Positions 11,264-23,232 are shown, counted from the first letter of the stretch. The stretch is 64,000 nt of DNA from Daedaleopsis sinensis (GCA_033807695.1 CM066304.1:1674001-1738000), one strand, 5' to 3'. Translations and numbers: made by a program. The notes: generated by a model from the letters alone, not told the origin.

Positions 11264-11374
11264 GGGCTTGCAAGACGCACGGTTTTTAAACCGCTCGGAC
11301 TTGCAAGCCCCAGGCACACTGATGCAAATCAGTGCGTCCGTCGCGCGCGCTGATCGTCATATCAGCGCGTGCGC
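11264..11374. repeat. cluster of consecutive hairpins
   Basis: Three foldbacks in a row. First, gggcttgcaag (11264-11274) pairs with cttgcaagccc (11300-11310) and encloses cggttt/aaaccg (11280-11285/11288-11293). Second, cactgat/atcagtg lies at 11317-11323/11328-11334. Third, cgcgctgat/atcagcgcg lies at 11346-11354/11361-11369. All these short arms pair perfectly. Confidence 0.8.
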
Positions 11375-11620
11375 AACGGGCGCACTACTATATGAGTAAC
11401 TGTCAATGTCATGGCCGCGCCGCCGTGCCAAATGTCGCCTCTGCCCGCCGCCCCCACATATCTCTGCTCTGCGTGTGGGTTGTTGGACTAGGAGGGATGA
11501 TGGGAAGGCAGCGGGTAGGGGCAGTGTGCAGAGGTGGAGGCGGGAACACCGGCGGCGGGGAGAACGGGCGCGTTGACGCTTTGTGCATCAGTCTGCGTGG
11601 GATATACTTAGTAGGTGGTA

Positions 11621-11783
11621 AGCACAATTAGAATAACGAGCGCTTTTCATTCGCGGTTAACCAGCGCCAAATACTACGTTGCATTTGTGATCCTACTAAG
11701 ATAAGTAGTAGGATCACAAATGCAACGTAGTATTTGGCGCTGGTTAACCGCGAATGAAAAGCGCTCGTTATTCTAATTGTGCT
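11621..11783. repeat. perfect 78-bp inverted repeat with 7-nt loop (foldback element)
   Basis: 11621-11698 is the exact reverse complement of 11706-11783, separated by agataag. The 163-bp unit begins agcacaattagaa and ends ttctaattgtgct. No protein is encoded. It could be a foldback MITE, or a hairpin precursor of small RNAs if transcribed. No convincing target-site duplication flanks it. Confidence 0.95.
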
Positions 11784-12175
11784 CATGCATATGGACGTCT
11801 ACTAACCGTCGACGTAGGACGATCTTCAGGACCCCCGTACGCGTGTGCAATTGCTAACTCCAAGGGTTGCACACTAAGGATTGACGTTTTTTTCGATAAA
11901 GTCTTAACGACAACACGAGAGCCATACACAGAGCGTATCGAAAGCTGACATCCAACGGATGCTCAAAGCGTACAAGCCTAGCGAGAACAAGAATCGAAAG
12001 CCTAGTAGAACGTAGTACGAAAGCCTGCCAAAGCGAAGGCGAGTCACACAAACGCACAGCGTACAATACTTAAAGGCATCATCCAGAGAGACCAGAAGGA
12101 ACAGAAGGCGTCCATGTGCGTGAAGTCCCAAGAGTTGACAAGAGGAATCACCTCGGGCGTATACGCGTACACCGG
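11784..12175. other. intergenic between the foldback element and the 12176 gene
   Basis: 3' flank of the minus-strand gene ending at 12176. No gene or RNA recognised. Confidence 0.5.
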
Positions 12176-14374
12176 TCAATCGCGCGTCCAGAAGGCACGC
12201 ATGCGCTCACCGTTCCGCGTGCGCTGCCGCCGGAGGTTGTCCATCATATCGCGCGTCAAGGGTGACAGCTCTGAGCTCGAGGCGCGCGACGGCGGCTCGA
12301 TGAGCACGCGATGGCGCTCTGGAGTCGAGAATCCGAACACGGGGATCGCGGTCTCCCCCTTGACAACGGACTCGTGCCGACGTGGGACGGGAGGAGGGGG
12401 ACTGGGGGTGTTCTCCTTTCCAATCATGAATTGTTCTGGCTTCCTGGAGCGTTTCTTGGATTGCCTGTTGCGTCTCGATGAGGGCGCGGGAAGCTTGGCA
12501 GAGACGCTGTCTTTAGAGCGTGTGGATGAGGACGAAGCAGTACGCCCGTGCTGACGCTGCGGAATGTGGGTGAATGCTTCGCGCTTGCTAGACCGTGTGT
12601 TCGCGTCTGAGCCACGGCGTTGGTGAATGGTGATGGGTATGTCAGACGGGGACATGCCGGCCTCCGGTGTTGCGAGAGTATCGTGCCTACATATGGAATG
12701 CGGGCGTGGTCGTGGTCCCCGCGGGATCTTGCTCGGCGGAACCTTTGTGCTGTTACTGCTCGACAACGACGAGCCTGTAAGATGGCTGGCGGCATGTGTT
12801 GATAGAGTTGACGTCGTGCCAGTATAGTTTCGTGCAACTTCCTTAGACTTCGACGTAGATTGTGAGTCATGGCCACCTTCGTCTCGTTCATGGGAAAGGA
12901 GGTTCAGTGAAGTCGTAGACGCGGCAAAGGCGCTAGAGAGTTTCGTCATCGTGGCAGTATGGATCTGTGCATGAGATGCATGGGAGTTGGTGTCGCTGGA
13001 AGTGAGTTGAGTGGAATGGCTGGTGTTAGCCGAGTGTGTCGCATCAAGATGTTCACCGAGGGAGTTGTCGTTAACGAAGAGGTCGGATTGTGATTGATGG
13101 GTTTCGCCAGTGAGTTCGGGTGTCAGAATTTGACTCGGAGGAATGGGTGGGAGGTCTCGCTCTTTAACGGTGAGGGTGTTGCGGCGACTGAGGAAGCCAA
13201 AGACATCAGACGCGCGCTGCGGGGTCTTTGGGTCTGTAAGAGGTGTCCTGGAGATAGGTTTGGTCTCCATGATAGGGACTCCCTCCTCGCTACCGCTTAC
13301 TTCAACCTCCATGGAGGAGATGGCGGGATAGTTCATGCTAGAGTCGGGATCCAGCGAAGAGAATGTGGTGTCGGCCGTGACACGAGGTGCAGAAAGAGTG
13401 TCGGGAAAGTGAGCGTCTGTAGGTGTTTCGAGAGTGGGGGAAGGGGAAGAGAGGGGAGAATCATCGCCGAGTTGTTCACTTGAGACAAAATGTGAGTAGT
13501 GACTTCAGTCGTCATAAGGGAGAACACTTACCCCAAAAAGCGTTCAGCCCATGATATATCGCCCTCCGCTGCGGCCCTGAAGTTTGCAGGCTCCGGTTCT
13601 CCCAGTAGTTGGTGAAACGTAGAACCGGAGCGCTTCGTCTGTTCATGCCCTTCTTGAGGAGCAGATATCGGCGAGGGAGGAAAGTTCTCAAACACGGCCG
13701 AGTCTAGACAGCCTCGCTCATCGTATAGATTGAGCAGAGAGGCAACAGAAGGGTCACGTCGCAATTTGTACAGCCTAGAAGTATCTTTCGGGGTAAAGTT
13801 TACTTCCTTGAGGGCAACTCGAGGGTGACCTTCATCCTGTTCCTCTTCATCGTCAGAGAAGTCGAGCCCGCTGGACGGGGCCTGTTCCGAGGGTGATGGA
13901 CGTGCTCTGTTAGACTTCGTGGGCGAAAGCGGGGGGTTCGCACGAGGAAACTCGGTACGTGAGTGCGTTGTGCGACCGTGGACCTTGACGACGTAGGTAC
14001 CACTACGTTGAGGACCCGGAGTGGTAGCGACAGTAGCGAGCGACGGGGAAGGAGACAGAGGGGGTGTGCCAGTGGTGAGAAGATCATGCATAGAGTGTGC
14101 TGGACAACCAGAACGTATGAGAACACTTGCTTGGGGTAGTACTGGTGAACTTACGCAAAGGGGGCAAGGAAGTGTAGTCAATCTCGGACATCACCAGGAA
14201 CTTGGTCGATGATGACCGTAGGAGACGGTTCGCACTGGTGTCTGGATCTTGAGCCCCATTGTCGGCAACTATACGACCCTCGGCATCGACCCGTGAGTTG
14301 GCGGCGGTCTGTCTTTTCTTGTTCTTCCTGTGCTTGCTGCTTCCCAGGGAAAGGATTCGCTTGAAAAAGCCCAT
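12176..14374 (-). CDS. large disordered Ser/Pro-rich protein, function unknown
   Basis: Three exons close in frame (14374-14155, 14099-13532, 13478-12176), predicting 696 residues. The start MGFFKRILSLGSSKHRKNKK was chosen because the upstream in-frame Met (14485) adds only low-complexity sequence. Most of the chain is Ser/Thr/Pro-rich and probably disordered, with basic patches and many SP/TP sites (for example TPLTDPKTPQR) that suit kinase regulation. An acidic block FSDDEEEQDE lies in the middle. The charged C-terminus ends with LTRDMMDNLRRQRTRNGER, a likely short helix. No catalytic domain is seen. It shares a 350-bp divergent promoter with the SUZ-domain gene. Confidence 0.8.
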
Positions 14375-14724
14375 CGCTGTCGTCGACTTGTTGAACGTGG
14401 AGAGCGTGGCGAGCTCGTGAGGGAGAGGAGTCGTGAGGGGAGGAAGAAGAGGGGGCAATCGCTCGCGCCATAGAAACCGAACCATGCCATACCGTGACAG
14501 TCACGTGCTCGCGTCCACCGGTTAGACGCCCATGCGCTCAACGCCAGAATGATATCGGATCATTGCCGCACGCGGTATCACATCGTCCATACCTACCCTA
14601 TACTACCTCCCAGCCAGTTCTCGTAGCCAGGAGATACTTGACGTCAACGCATCGCGACTGCCGACTCCTGGTTCTGTGCTGTACATCTTCACTGACCTTG
14701 CCACTTAGACCGGAACTCTCCGCG
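14375..14724. promoter_or_regulatory. shared divergent promoter region
   Basis: The 350 bp between the minus-strand gene starting at 14374 and the plus-strand SUZ gene starting at 14725 contains no reading frame of its own beyond overlaps. It must hold both promoters if the starts are right. No clear TATA box stands out. Confidence 0.5.
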
Positions 14725-15439
14725 ATGTCGTCGGAAACGCGCCTTGTTAATGGCTCGGACTCCTGGGGCTCCCCAGTAGTGAGTATGTGAGCTAGCACTT
14801 TCTCGAGGACTCAGGTCTTGACACTCCACAGACTCAAGCACAGACTGAACAGCGCGCCAAATTGGGCCCCGAGACAGTCAGAGACGATTGGGATAATGAG
14901 GAAGACGAGCAGGAGGAAGCCCCGCAGCAGCTTTGGGAGGAAGCGTGAGTCGCTGCCTTGGGCTATATCACGGACGAGTCACGACGCCGTTCTCCATGCT
15001 CAGCAACAAACGTGCACCGATGCCTGAGCTTGTCTTAGCGGGCTCGAGCACCAGTAGCAACGCGGCTATCGCGCCGGCCGCTGCTGCTCTTCAGCCCGCC
15101 CTCCGCATCCTCAAACGTCCCTCTGCTGCACCCTCAAACCCGTCTTCATCATCTACATTGTCCCTATCGACGTCTAAGTCTTTCGCTGAACGGGAAGCTC
15201 GGTATCAGGCAGCTCGTGAACGGATTTTTGCAGATGCTAGTCCAGCTGCGACCAGTCCGACTCCCAACCAATCACGCGCGAAGGCGGCCGCGAACAACAC
15301 CCCTCCGTCAGTCCAAACTGCCAATGAGCCGAAGGGGCTGCCTACAGAAGTCGTCTCCCTACCCACGGGCGGAAAAGGGCAGGATGTGCGGGGGTCTGAG
15401 AGTAGGAAGGGAAAACGAAGAAGAAGAGGCGGCTCGTAG
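14725..15439 (+). CDS. SUZ-domain protein (SZRD1-like)
   Basis: Three exons (14725-14778, 14832-14944, 15004-15439) give 200 residues. The core reads PALRILKRPSAAP, a Ser/Thr linker, then SFAEREARYQAARERIFADASP, the SUZ signature (ILKRP plus a helix with AEREAxYxxARxRIF), which in known proteins binds RNA. The acidic N-terminal segment DDWDNEEDEQEEAPQQLWEEA resembles the WEE/AxD segment at the start of animal SZRD1. The C-terminus ends in a basic cluster KGKRRRRGGS. Small SUZ-only proteins of this layout are conserved in eukaryotes and linked to mRNA metabolism. It is divergent to the disordered protein gene at 12176-14374. Confidence 0.85.
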
Positions 15440-15844
15440 GTTTTCCTGATGGTATCTACTACCCTCTCCTTAGCACTAATTGACATGATTGACTGACAAT
15501 GACCCTGTTTGTAGATCACCTCCCCATATTTGATCTCCTGGATCGTATCTTCGTCTCGCGCATTATTAATTTGTTAAGCTGACACGAGTGACATCTAAAC
15601 ACTATCCATTGTACAAACTGATCGCTTTTTCCTGATGTAGCCTGCAGTGCAAGGAACGTTGCTGTGCCGCTGGCCCAGGAACCCGAGGCTGCGGATGCAT
15701 TACTTGGACGACATCTAGTAGATGTAGGACACCAGGTAATGAGGAGTGGCAAGAATGAGATCGGGTGTACACTAGCTGCTGGTACCGGTGGTATCACTTG
15801 TTGCAAGGACCGAGGGCCAGGTGTAAACCTGGCAACCTGAAAAA
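15440..15844. other. convergent intergenic region
   Basis: Space between the convergent SUZ and RTA1-like genes. One 110-codon minus-strand frame crosses it but has no recognisable motif and looks like chance. It should hold both terminators. Confidence 0.5.
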
Positions 15845-18800
15845 TCATACCGATGCTGACTTCGAGACGCCCTCCGAGTCCTCCATGTCATCGGGCTCCA
15901 CGACTGAGTCGTATGTGCTGCGGTTCCATGTCTTCGCCTTGCCCAGGAGGAGGCCAGGGTGCAAGACGTTCATGGTGAACATGGCCAATACAATCATCAA
16001 CCCGTCAAGCACATCTAATGAAACGATGCAGGAAACCGAAGGTCGATCAGAGACGGCAGAGACGAGGGTCGTACAGGAATGTGCACTCACTGAAGTAGGT
16101 CTGCGTAGCGATGACCGTCCCTAACCACCCGTCGGCCAATTCCTATGCAATGAGTCGATGATAGTGAGGATCGATTTGACAGAGAGGACTATTATGCTTA
16201 CGACAGTACGGTAGATGGATCGGATGAGGATCCAAAGGGCATCGAGCGCAAGGCCTCCGATCATGAGCTTGACCCCGCGGTCGAGGCCGAGACGCTTCGG
16301 GGGCGACGGAACGGCGGCGCGCGAGAAAGGCTTGTCGTAGTGATACCGAAGGAGGAACTCGGCCGCGAGGAAGAGGTAGAAACAGAACGAGACTGAAATA
16401 TGATCCATGTCAGTGACGGAGCGTCGAAGGTTGCGGAGTCAACTCGAGAAGACTGACTCAGTTGGAACACGATACCGCCCAGCATGATATGTCCTCCCTA
16501 GTGGGCGATGTGCAATGTGAGTTTCCAAGACGTAGAGGCTCAAAGCATAATAATCAGACGACCGCGTACCGTCTGCGCATTTTTGTTATGCTGTACTGCA
16601 ATGGAGGCCTTCGCGCCCCCCACTGCCTGGACTAAGAGAGCTATGACGTCGAAGCACAGGAAGATGATCGTGTCTGTTCGTCTGATTGAGTGTGTTATCG
16701 TTCTCGGGGGTTGGAAAGATGGGAATACGTACACCACTTGGCTCGCAAACGGCTGAACTGCTGGCCTAAACGTCGAATGATCTCCCCGAGAATGATAAAA
16801 TTGGCGGCGATTAGGGGCGTCGGCGCGATGATAGTCGCGATGATCCTGCGTAGTGGGAGGCCCGGGCTAAGGTTCGGAATAACACGTCCAAGAGGTTGGG
16901 TAACGCACTGAATCATGAACGGGGTGATGTCTCGCGGGTTCTTGCTGCTCCACAGCCTGCCGCTCCATCCGAGTACCTCCGCAAGGCCGGCGAGAGTAGC
17001 GGTGCACAGCAGCCACCACAGCCGGCTGTTTATCGTTTGGACCAGATGAAGCACTGCGGCAACAATGAAGTCTCAGAGCGAGTGTGCGCACAGGCTCCAA
17101 CACACCGTCGCTTCGAGTTGAGGGGCTGATCTCGCTGGTAGGGGTGGAGGGAGGAATAATACCTAGTAGCGTAAACGTAAGCTAGATTATTCACAGCGCT
17201 ACTCAGACTAGATCACGTGTGTAGTTTGTTCCCCTCAACTCTCAGCGACGGCTGCCACTAAACACATACAAATATACGGAGCCCGGTCAAATGACGCCCA
17301 AAGTGTCCCCCATTAGGTTGGTACAAATACTCTCGGCTACCAAGAACTAAGAATTACGTCAGCGTTCTGATTTGTTAACAGCAGCTCCGCGTCCACCGTG
17401 ATGGTAAACTAACGGTACTATATAAACTTCGACTATGGCTCTGTCCACCAGCGAGACATCGGTTGATTATAAAGATTGGATAATCTGCCACTGGAACTGG
17501 ACTGAAGTGCAAATGAACATCCGAATAAGTCAGTGGCCAGTACTTATACTTACTAGGTAATACTCGCCTCATCGCCATTTCTAAATGGCACACTGCACTT
17601 GCCATTGGATCTATTGCTAACTCAATAAAACTGTGTCATGGTGCATTATTGTCAACCATCGGAGCAGGAGACTACGGCGCACTGTTTTTTCTTTCAGCAG
17701 GTGTTAATAGCACTTGTGCGGCTATGCACAAGACTTCAAAAGGGAAGTGCCCTGGTGGGCCCGTCTCTGCCTATGGCATCCATTAGCACTCTCTTATTTT
17801 TCCCTCTTGCCTTGATGTCTTCCTTTCCCCTTTCTCCATAGTTATCCACAAGTCTCGCCCAGGCTGTACCATCCCTCCGAGTCGGTGCCATGTACTCTGC
17901 CTGCACGAGAGCTGGCCTGCTCAGACACACATCACCAGCTGAAATGGTGGTGACAAGCCTCAGCTGCAGCAACTTCTGCTGGCAGCCTGTCAAGTTGGCC
18001 CGGACAACTGACGAGTCCAGAGAGCATACACCGGTGTGACTGCGGCGAGCAGCGAGTCTGAGCTGAGTTGGCCGCTTGCTCCGAGATTAGGGAATTGATA
18101 TTAATGGTTAACTCGGTAAACTGGTGGATGACGACATTATTTTGGATGACAATTCTCTATGTCACAGTCCAGGCCGAGCGGCACTGTCAGTTTGTGAAAT
18201 AAGTTAGCAGCCCTTAGAGCATCTGACTTGGAGTATGTACACTACGTTGTGTTCAAAGGTTTACTATGGCCAGTATTCAGGCTTTCCTTGTGAGGCTATG
18301 TCACCAGAACAGAATATAGTCACTTAGTAATATTACTAACTAGTACTTACTTACATTCGGAGCCTTCATGGCAGCCTTAGTGCTACTACTATAGTGCGTT
18401 CTGTGCCCAGATATTGTTGAAATACAGACACTGTACTTCACTCATACCAGTTAAATATACATACATTTGAACAATCCTGAGGCTTGAGTAGCATGGTACT
18501 TCTAGCGAACCGGGTGTGTAGCGCACGAAGGTGAGTATCACGTCGCCCAGTATGGCAGTCAAGAAACTCTCGCTTGGAGATAATGCTTTAGACGCTGAAT
18601 AAATTCACCTTCCTAACGGGGACACTTTGGGCGTCATTTGACCGGGCTCCGTATATTTGTATGTGTTTAGTGGCAGCCGTCGCTGAGAGTTGAGGGGAAC
18701 AAACTACACACGTGATCTAGTCTGAGTAGCGCTGTGAATAATCTAGCTTACGTTTACGCTACTAGGTATTATTCCTCCCTCCACCCCTACCAGCGAGATC

Positions 18801-19047
18801 AGCCCCTCAACTCGAAGCGACGGTGTGTTGGAGCCTGGTGTGCGCAAGGCCTAGGAGTAAAGATCTATAGCAAGGACTCACGTGACGATAGAGCAAATAC
18901 GACGACCATAAAAATACAGACCCATTCTGTTGGGATGTAGCCGTACGGGCTAACGCGAGTATGGATGATTGAGGCAGGATCTGGGGATGAGACATTCACA
19001 CTGGCAGAAAAGGTACCCGTGGAAGACGTTGTGTTCATAGAGGACAT
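15845..19047 (-). CDS. RTA1-like seven-helix membrane protein, first intron carries a transposon
   Basis: RTA1/RSB1-family proteins are fungal seven-helix membrane proteins linked to lipid flipping and tolerance to sterol-binding drugs. Eight exons close in frame: 19047-18882, 17053-16909, 16845-16729, 16681-16570, 16497-16458, 16392-16202, 16142-16091, 16014-15845, giving 330 residues. Signatures in order: YGYIPTEWVCIFMVVVFALSS, INSRLWW, EVLGWSGRLWSS, IIAPTPLIAANFIILGEIIR, CFDVIALLVQAVGG, GGIVFQL, RTVELADGW, LAMFTMNVLHPG. The first intron now spans 18881-17054 (1828 nt); without the inserted element and one target duplication it would be 72 nt. All coding exons look intact, so the gene may still work if the long intron is spliced. 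Fungal splicing usually handles introns under 100 nt, so reduced or altered expression is likely (inference). Confidence 0.9.
17091..18837. mobile_element. MULE-like non-autonomous DNA transposon, copy 1
   Basis: 1747 bp bounded by perfect 220-bp terminal inverted repeats (17091-17310 and 18618-18837) beginning CAGGCTCCAACACACC. The 9-bp sequence gtgtgcgca immediately flanks both ends (17082-17090 and 18838-18846) as a target-site duplication. Long inverted repeats with 9-bp duplications are the hallmark of Mutator-like elements. The interior holds only short frames and no transposase, so movement would need an enzyme supplied in trans. It lies inside the first intron of the RTA1-like gene. 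Other superfamilies with 8-9 bp duplications are not strictly excluded. Confidence 0.93.
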
Positions 19048-19668
19048 TTGGACTGATTGGGGATGGAGCTGACACGAGAGATCGAGGAATAGTCGGAGCA
19101 GTCGTCGAGGGGGACTCGCCGGATGCTGTCACAAACGGAAGAGAGAGCCATTTTATATTGGTCGAAGAGGCCCGGATATCAGGGGTTCGAAGAGAGCAAG
19201 ACCTGCCGAAGCTCTAGCCGGGCGTAGTCTTTATACCCCTTGCCTGCCTGGCACTGCGCAGGACCGGATAATGCCTCCTGTCCCGGATATCAACCCGCCC
19301 GAAATGGCAATTGGTCCATGCTATCCGTAGAGCACTGCCACATAGCCGCCATGCCGGAATTATCATTCATCTGGGATTATTGGCAGTCATGCGTACCTCA
19401 GGGTCCTGTGATAGGTCAAGTTGTGAGATGTCTTCATGATGCTTCAACAGGAGCATCACTAAGACGCAGTGTCTGCATATCGATTCTAAAGGTATTGTCC
19501 GACTTCGCACATACATGCGGTGAGAGCTCATTAGTAGAAGAGCCTAAAGTAAGCATCCATGAGCGCATATCTAGAAGGGCTCGTCTATAAGACATCAGCA
19601 ACGAAGTTACCAAGATACAAAGATAACCACGCTCATACGAGCACACGTGGACCGCGAGGCGACACTGC
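19048..19668. other. intergenic between RTA1-like start and oxidase stop
   Basis: Promoter of the RTA1-like gene plus the 3' flank of the copper radical oxidase gene, both on the minus strand. No gene recognised. Confidence 0.5.
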
Positions 19669-22098
19669 TTAGAGCAGATATGAAAGCAGGGACAGACCGA
19701 TGACGGCCGCGAAGACGAGCGAGGGCGCACTGGTAGTCAAAGCGCCTGCGGCATTCTTTGACCCCGTCGCACGAGACGTCCCGTCCGTGTTGGGTTCGTC
19801 AGACGGACTCTTGGTCTCAATGGAGGACGACGGCAGCGTGGCTTGCGTGGCGACCGCCTGCTTCTCGATCTTCCCAGAGCCGATCATGACCTGCACGCCG
19901 ACGGACGGGACGCCGTCGACGACAACGAACACGACTGCATGCATACATACGTGGTGAGCTCTTGCACTGGACACAAATGGGGATACGAGGGCCAGGCTAC
20001 TTACGTGCTGGGCCCGGAGGGAATAAGGCAGGGTTGGGAGGCATCTGCGACACGTGCAGCACCGCGCTGCCATCAGCGTGGCCATTGTAGGACATCCCGA
20101 GCTCGAGCATGCGCTGGCCCATGTTCATGGTGTGTGTCGAGAAGCCGGTGCGGATGACGACGACCTTGGTCTTCTGGACGTTGTTCACGTCGCCCTTGAG
20201 ATCGTCGTTGCTGAGCGTCACGTCAAAGTAGTCGCCCCCGTACCCGAGCGAGCTAAGGATGCCTTCAGGCTCAGGACGGCGAGCGTTGTAGTACTCCGGG
20301 TAGAAGTACTCGACGCGATACTCGGTCGGGAACTTGACGTTGTCGACAGCGTAGTCCGCGTGGGGGTTCGACCCGGCGATGAACACGGAGCCTGCGTCGA
20401 CGCGTCAGCCTGGCCCGGAAACGGTCCGCGCGAAGCTGGACTGAGTGCGAGACACATACCATCTGGGAGAAGAGTCGCTGATGAGTGGTACATGCGCGCG
20501 ACGGTACTCGGGGAAAGACCGTCGCGGGACCAGCGCTTGCCCTTAGGAGCACTGGGGTCGTACATGCTAGGCATCAGGAGCGCGTTATTGGCGTAAGACT
20601 CGTTGATCGTCCACGCCTCCTTTCCGTACCCAGCCGTACCAGTCTGGGCGCCGTTGAGCATCAGGACCTTCCCATTCGGAAGGTTGATAAGGTTACCCAT
20701 CACCCGACCTTCGGGGAGCGGGTCGTCGTCGACGTACGACCCGGACTCGTCTGGAGTGATGCGGACGCACGAGTCGGACGCGTTGTAGGCCGCGATGTTC
20801 CAGTCCGTCTTCCACTGGTCCGGCTGCAGGCTCGTCCCGCCACAGAACAGGAGCGTGGCGGTATAGTTGTTGTCCGGAGTTAATGCGAACATGGTCGAGC
20901 CACCGCTAGCAGGGTATACGCGGACGGCGTCTTTCATGTCATCGAGTGGCGTCTCGACCTTGGTCTTGTAGTCGAGGAGAGCAGTCTTCCAATTCGATTG
21001 CATGAAGAGCTTTCCGGAAGGCAGCAACCATGTGAGGGGATATAGGTTGACCGGCAGGGTGGTCGCAAGCAAGTTAGAGTGCACGACTTCGTGGTCATCA
21101 GTTGGGGGGAAGATCTCCCACGTTGGGTTGTCCTGGTACTGCGCGTTCACATAGCCTCCCCATTGACATCCACCGATCTGTGTGCTACATAAGTTGTCAA
21201 AACATGCGTGCAGTGAAGAGACACTGACGATGAGAGCACTGCCGTCTTCAAGCGTCTCGCTGATGCGGATGATATGTGAGCTTCGCTTTGTAAGGGGTTT
21301 CGATATATCGAGGGACTCACAGAGTAGGATACCACCGTCGCGTTTTCATCGGAGTCTTGTTCACCCAATCACAGTTTCCGTCATCACAGGGAGTGACCAA
21401 CCTAGACCACCTCGCAATCAGAATACTACGACAGTACGCGAGTCAAACGCCTATGTTCACCGGACTCTGCAGAGAAGAAGATACCGTGAGCACTTGCATC
21501 CTGCGTAGGGTGAATTCATCAACATACGAGTTTCCGCCATCAGGGTCATCGTATACGCCTCCGCCATTCTGGCTGTCCGCAGTGTCGCCGTTAGTCTTGA
21601 CGCCCTGGTTTCCGCCGACGTTGAGCCACGTCCCGTTACCGAGAACGACGCCTCCAGCACAGAACGAATTTGTGACAATGTCCATAGAGCGTCCCTTGTT
21701 CTTGCTAATGGAGTACTCTGATAATGTCGAGGTCGACGTCAAAACGCGTGCCAGATGTATCATCGTCAGAGCATACACGCACCTGACGCCCATGCTGGAT
21801 GGCCATTGATCTTTGAGGGGTTATTTTCAGTCTTGTCGACTATGTACACCTTATCCGGTGTCCCTAGAAAGATCTAAAGGCACTCTAGAGTGAGACATAC
21901 GTACCATCCAAAGAACGAGAGTAGACGAACCTGCTGCGCGCTCACGAGACTGTCACCCACAACCTCGAACGAGCCAAGAGGAGCATCTGATCTGCTCGGC
22001 TGTCCGGGTTTGGGGACGGTCGACTGGGCATGGACCGAGGTAAAGAGCGATACTGCCGCGATCGCGACGCAAGCATGATTCCAATGTGTGCGATTCAT
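19669..22098 (-). CDS. copper radical oxidase, glyoxal oxidase-like, with GPI-type tail
   Basis: Oxidises small aldehydes to acids and makes extracellular H2O2, which fuels peroxidases in wood decay. The start MNRTHWNHACVAIAAVSLFTSVHAQ is a signal peptide. Family landmarks across several exons: SAQQ/IFLGTPDKVYIVDK, NGHPAWAS, TNSFCAGGVVLGNGTWLNVGGN (Cys of the Tyr-Cys cofactor), CDDGNCDWVNKTPMKTRRWYPTLETLEDGSALIIGG split by introns (radical Tyr in RWYP), CQWGGYVNAQYQDNPTWE, then ARMYHSSATLLPDG and VFIAGSNPHADY (the second Tyr/His copper ligands). The C-terminal domain has GFSTHTMNMGQRMLEL and VVVDGVPSVGVQVMIG. After a Ser/Thr-rich linker the chain ends in a hydrophobic GPI-type tail (LVFAAVIGLSLLSYLL). 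The splice pattern between GGNSYV and LVTPCDD is uncertain. Confidence 0.92.
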
Positions 22099-23223
22099 AG
22101 CGGGAAGAGTGCGAGTAACAAGTGCCAAAGACTGTATCTCGTCGCCCAAGGCGAGCCAGGAGGGAGGGCCGTCGAAGGGGTAGGTGTGGACCGAGGGCAG
22201 AGGATGTGCAGAGAGCGCAGTTCGTTCTACCTAAGAGGCTGAGACGGTGCATGTTCCTCGGTCGAGTGCTGGATGGATGCCTGCTGGTTGGGGCCGTCCG
22301 GCCCAACATAGTCAGCCGCCCTGCTACAACGGCTTCATAGAAAGCATACGAACCGACATACCGCTCATATCACAAGGGTTTCTCTGGAGGCCGCCACCTT
22401 CGATGCTTGCTTGGATTCCCCTCATTGCTCGAGCCTCTAGATTCGCTCATAGGACGCTCCCAATCGGCATTCAATGGACGTGTGCGTCGCATTCTATTTC
22501 GGCTTGTCGGCACGCCCTCTACCAAACAGTAATGGCTTCGGCCGACTGGTTGCTCATCCGTCGTATGAGCATAGTTCTAGTGAGGAGAAAGGGAAGGAGG
22601 ACAATACCAGTACTAGATTCCAGAACTAGTCGAGAGTCGAGCAGTCGAGGCCTGACTCCCAGGCGCCTGACACAGAGACTCCCAGGCGCCTGACACAGAG
22701 TCGGAGCATAGTCGGAGATCAATAACACACAGCTCCGCTAGCATGCATTCTCTCGGCGCTCGCTCAGGTCGCTGCCCTAGTCTGAGTACTACTACTTGCC
22801 CACCTGGCACCAACGTTGTTACGCTGGTAGCTCTGCGTAACTCGCACCGATGTCGACCTTCTCCTTACATGCTCTCAGCGGCCTCGCATTGTGACTGAAG
22901 TTGCTCGCATCACGGTACTCAAACTGTTCACTGGCCTCTCCTCGCGCCTGGCCGAGACCCTGGTGCTTCCCGTACACCACGATTCGCAACTTCTTTCTGG
23001 ATATCGCTAGGAAGGGAACACATCGTCTGTCGACTGCCAGTACTAGGATTCACTTGCACGACAGCCACACACGGACCAAGCGTGTTCTTACGAACGACTC
23101 CCCTGGGATCGCTACGTCGGGTCTTCCAGCATGGTCGCGTACTTGTGAGGCTGGCGGCGTGCCCGAGAGGCCGCCTGCACCTTGCTGCAGCCTGATGTTT
23201 AGTCACGAACATTCCCAGAGCCT
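22099..23223. other. intergenic between the oxidase gene and transposon copy 2
   Basis: Oxidase promoter region followed by sequence with only short unrecognised frames. It includes a 23-bp tandem duplication at 22654-22699. No gene accepted. Confidence 0.5.
22654..22699. repeat. 23-bp tandem duplication
   Basis: The unit starting gactcccaggcgcctgacac occurs twice head-to-tail without a mismatch (22654-22676, 22677-22699). Confidence 0.85.
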
Positions 23224-23232
23224 GCCTGTGAC

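Noticed and set aside
10883..11317. 144-codon minus-strand frame
   Set aside because: No motif or splice partners, and it crosses the hairpin cluster.
15516..15848. 110-codon frame downstream of the RTA1-like stop
   Set aside because: Lies in the convergent 3' region, with no motif; likely chance.
17375..17993. Short frames inside the 1747-bp transposon (76, 67 and 85 codons), repeated in copy 2
   Set aside because: Identical in both copies because the DNA is identical; no transposase or other motif, and no sign of coding constraint.
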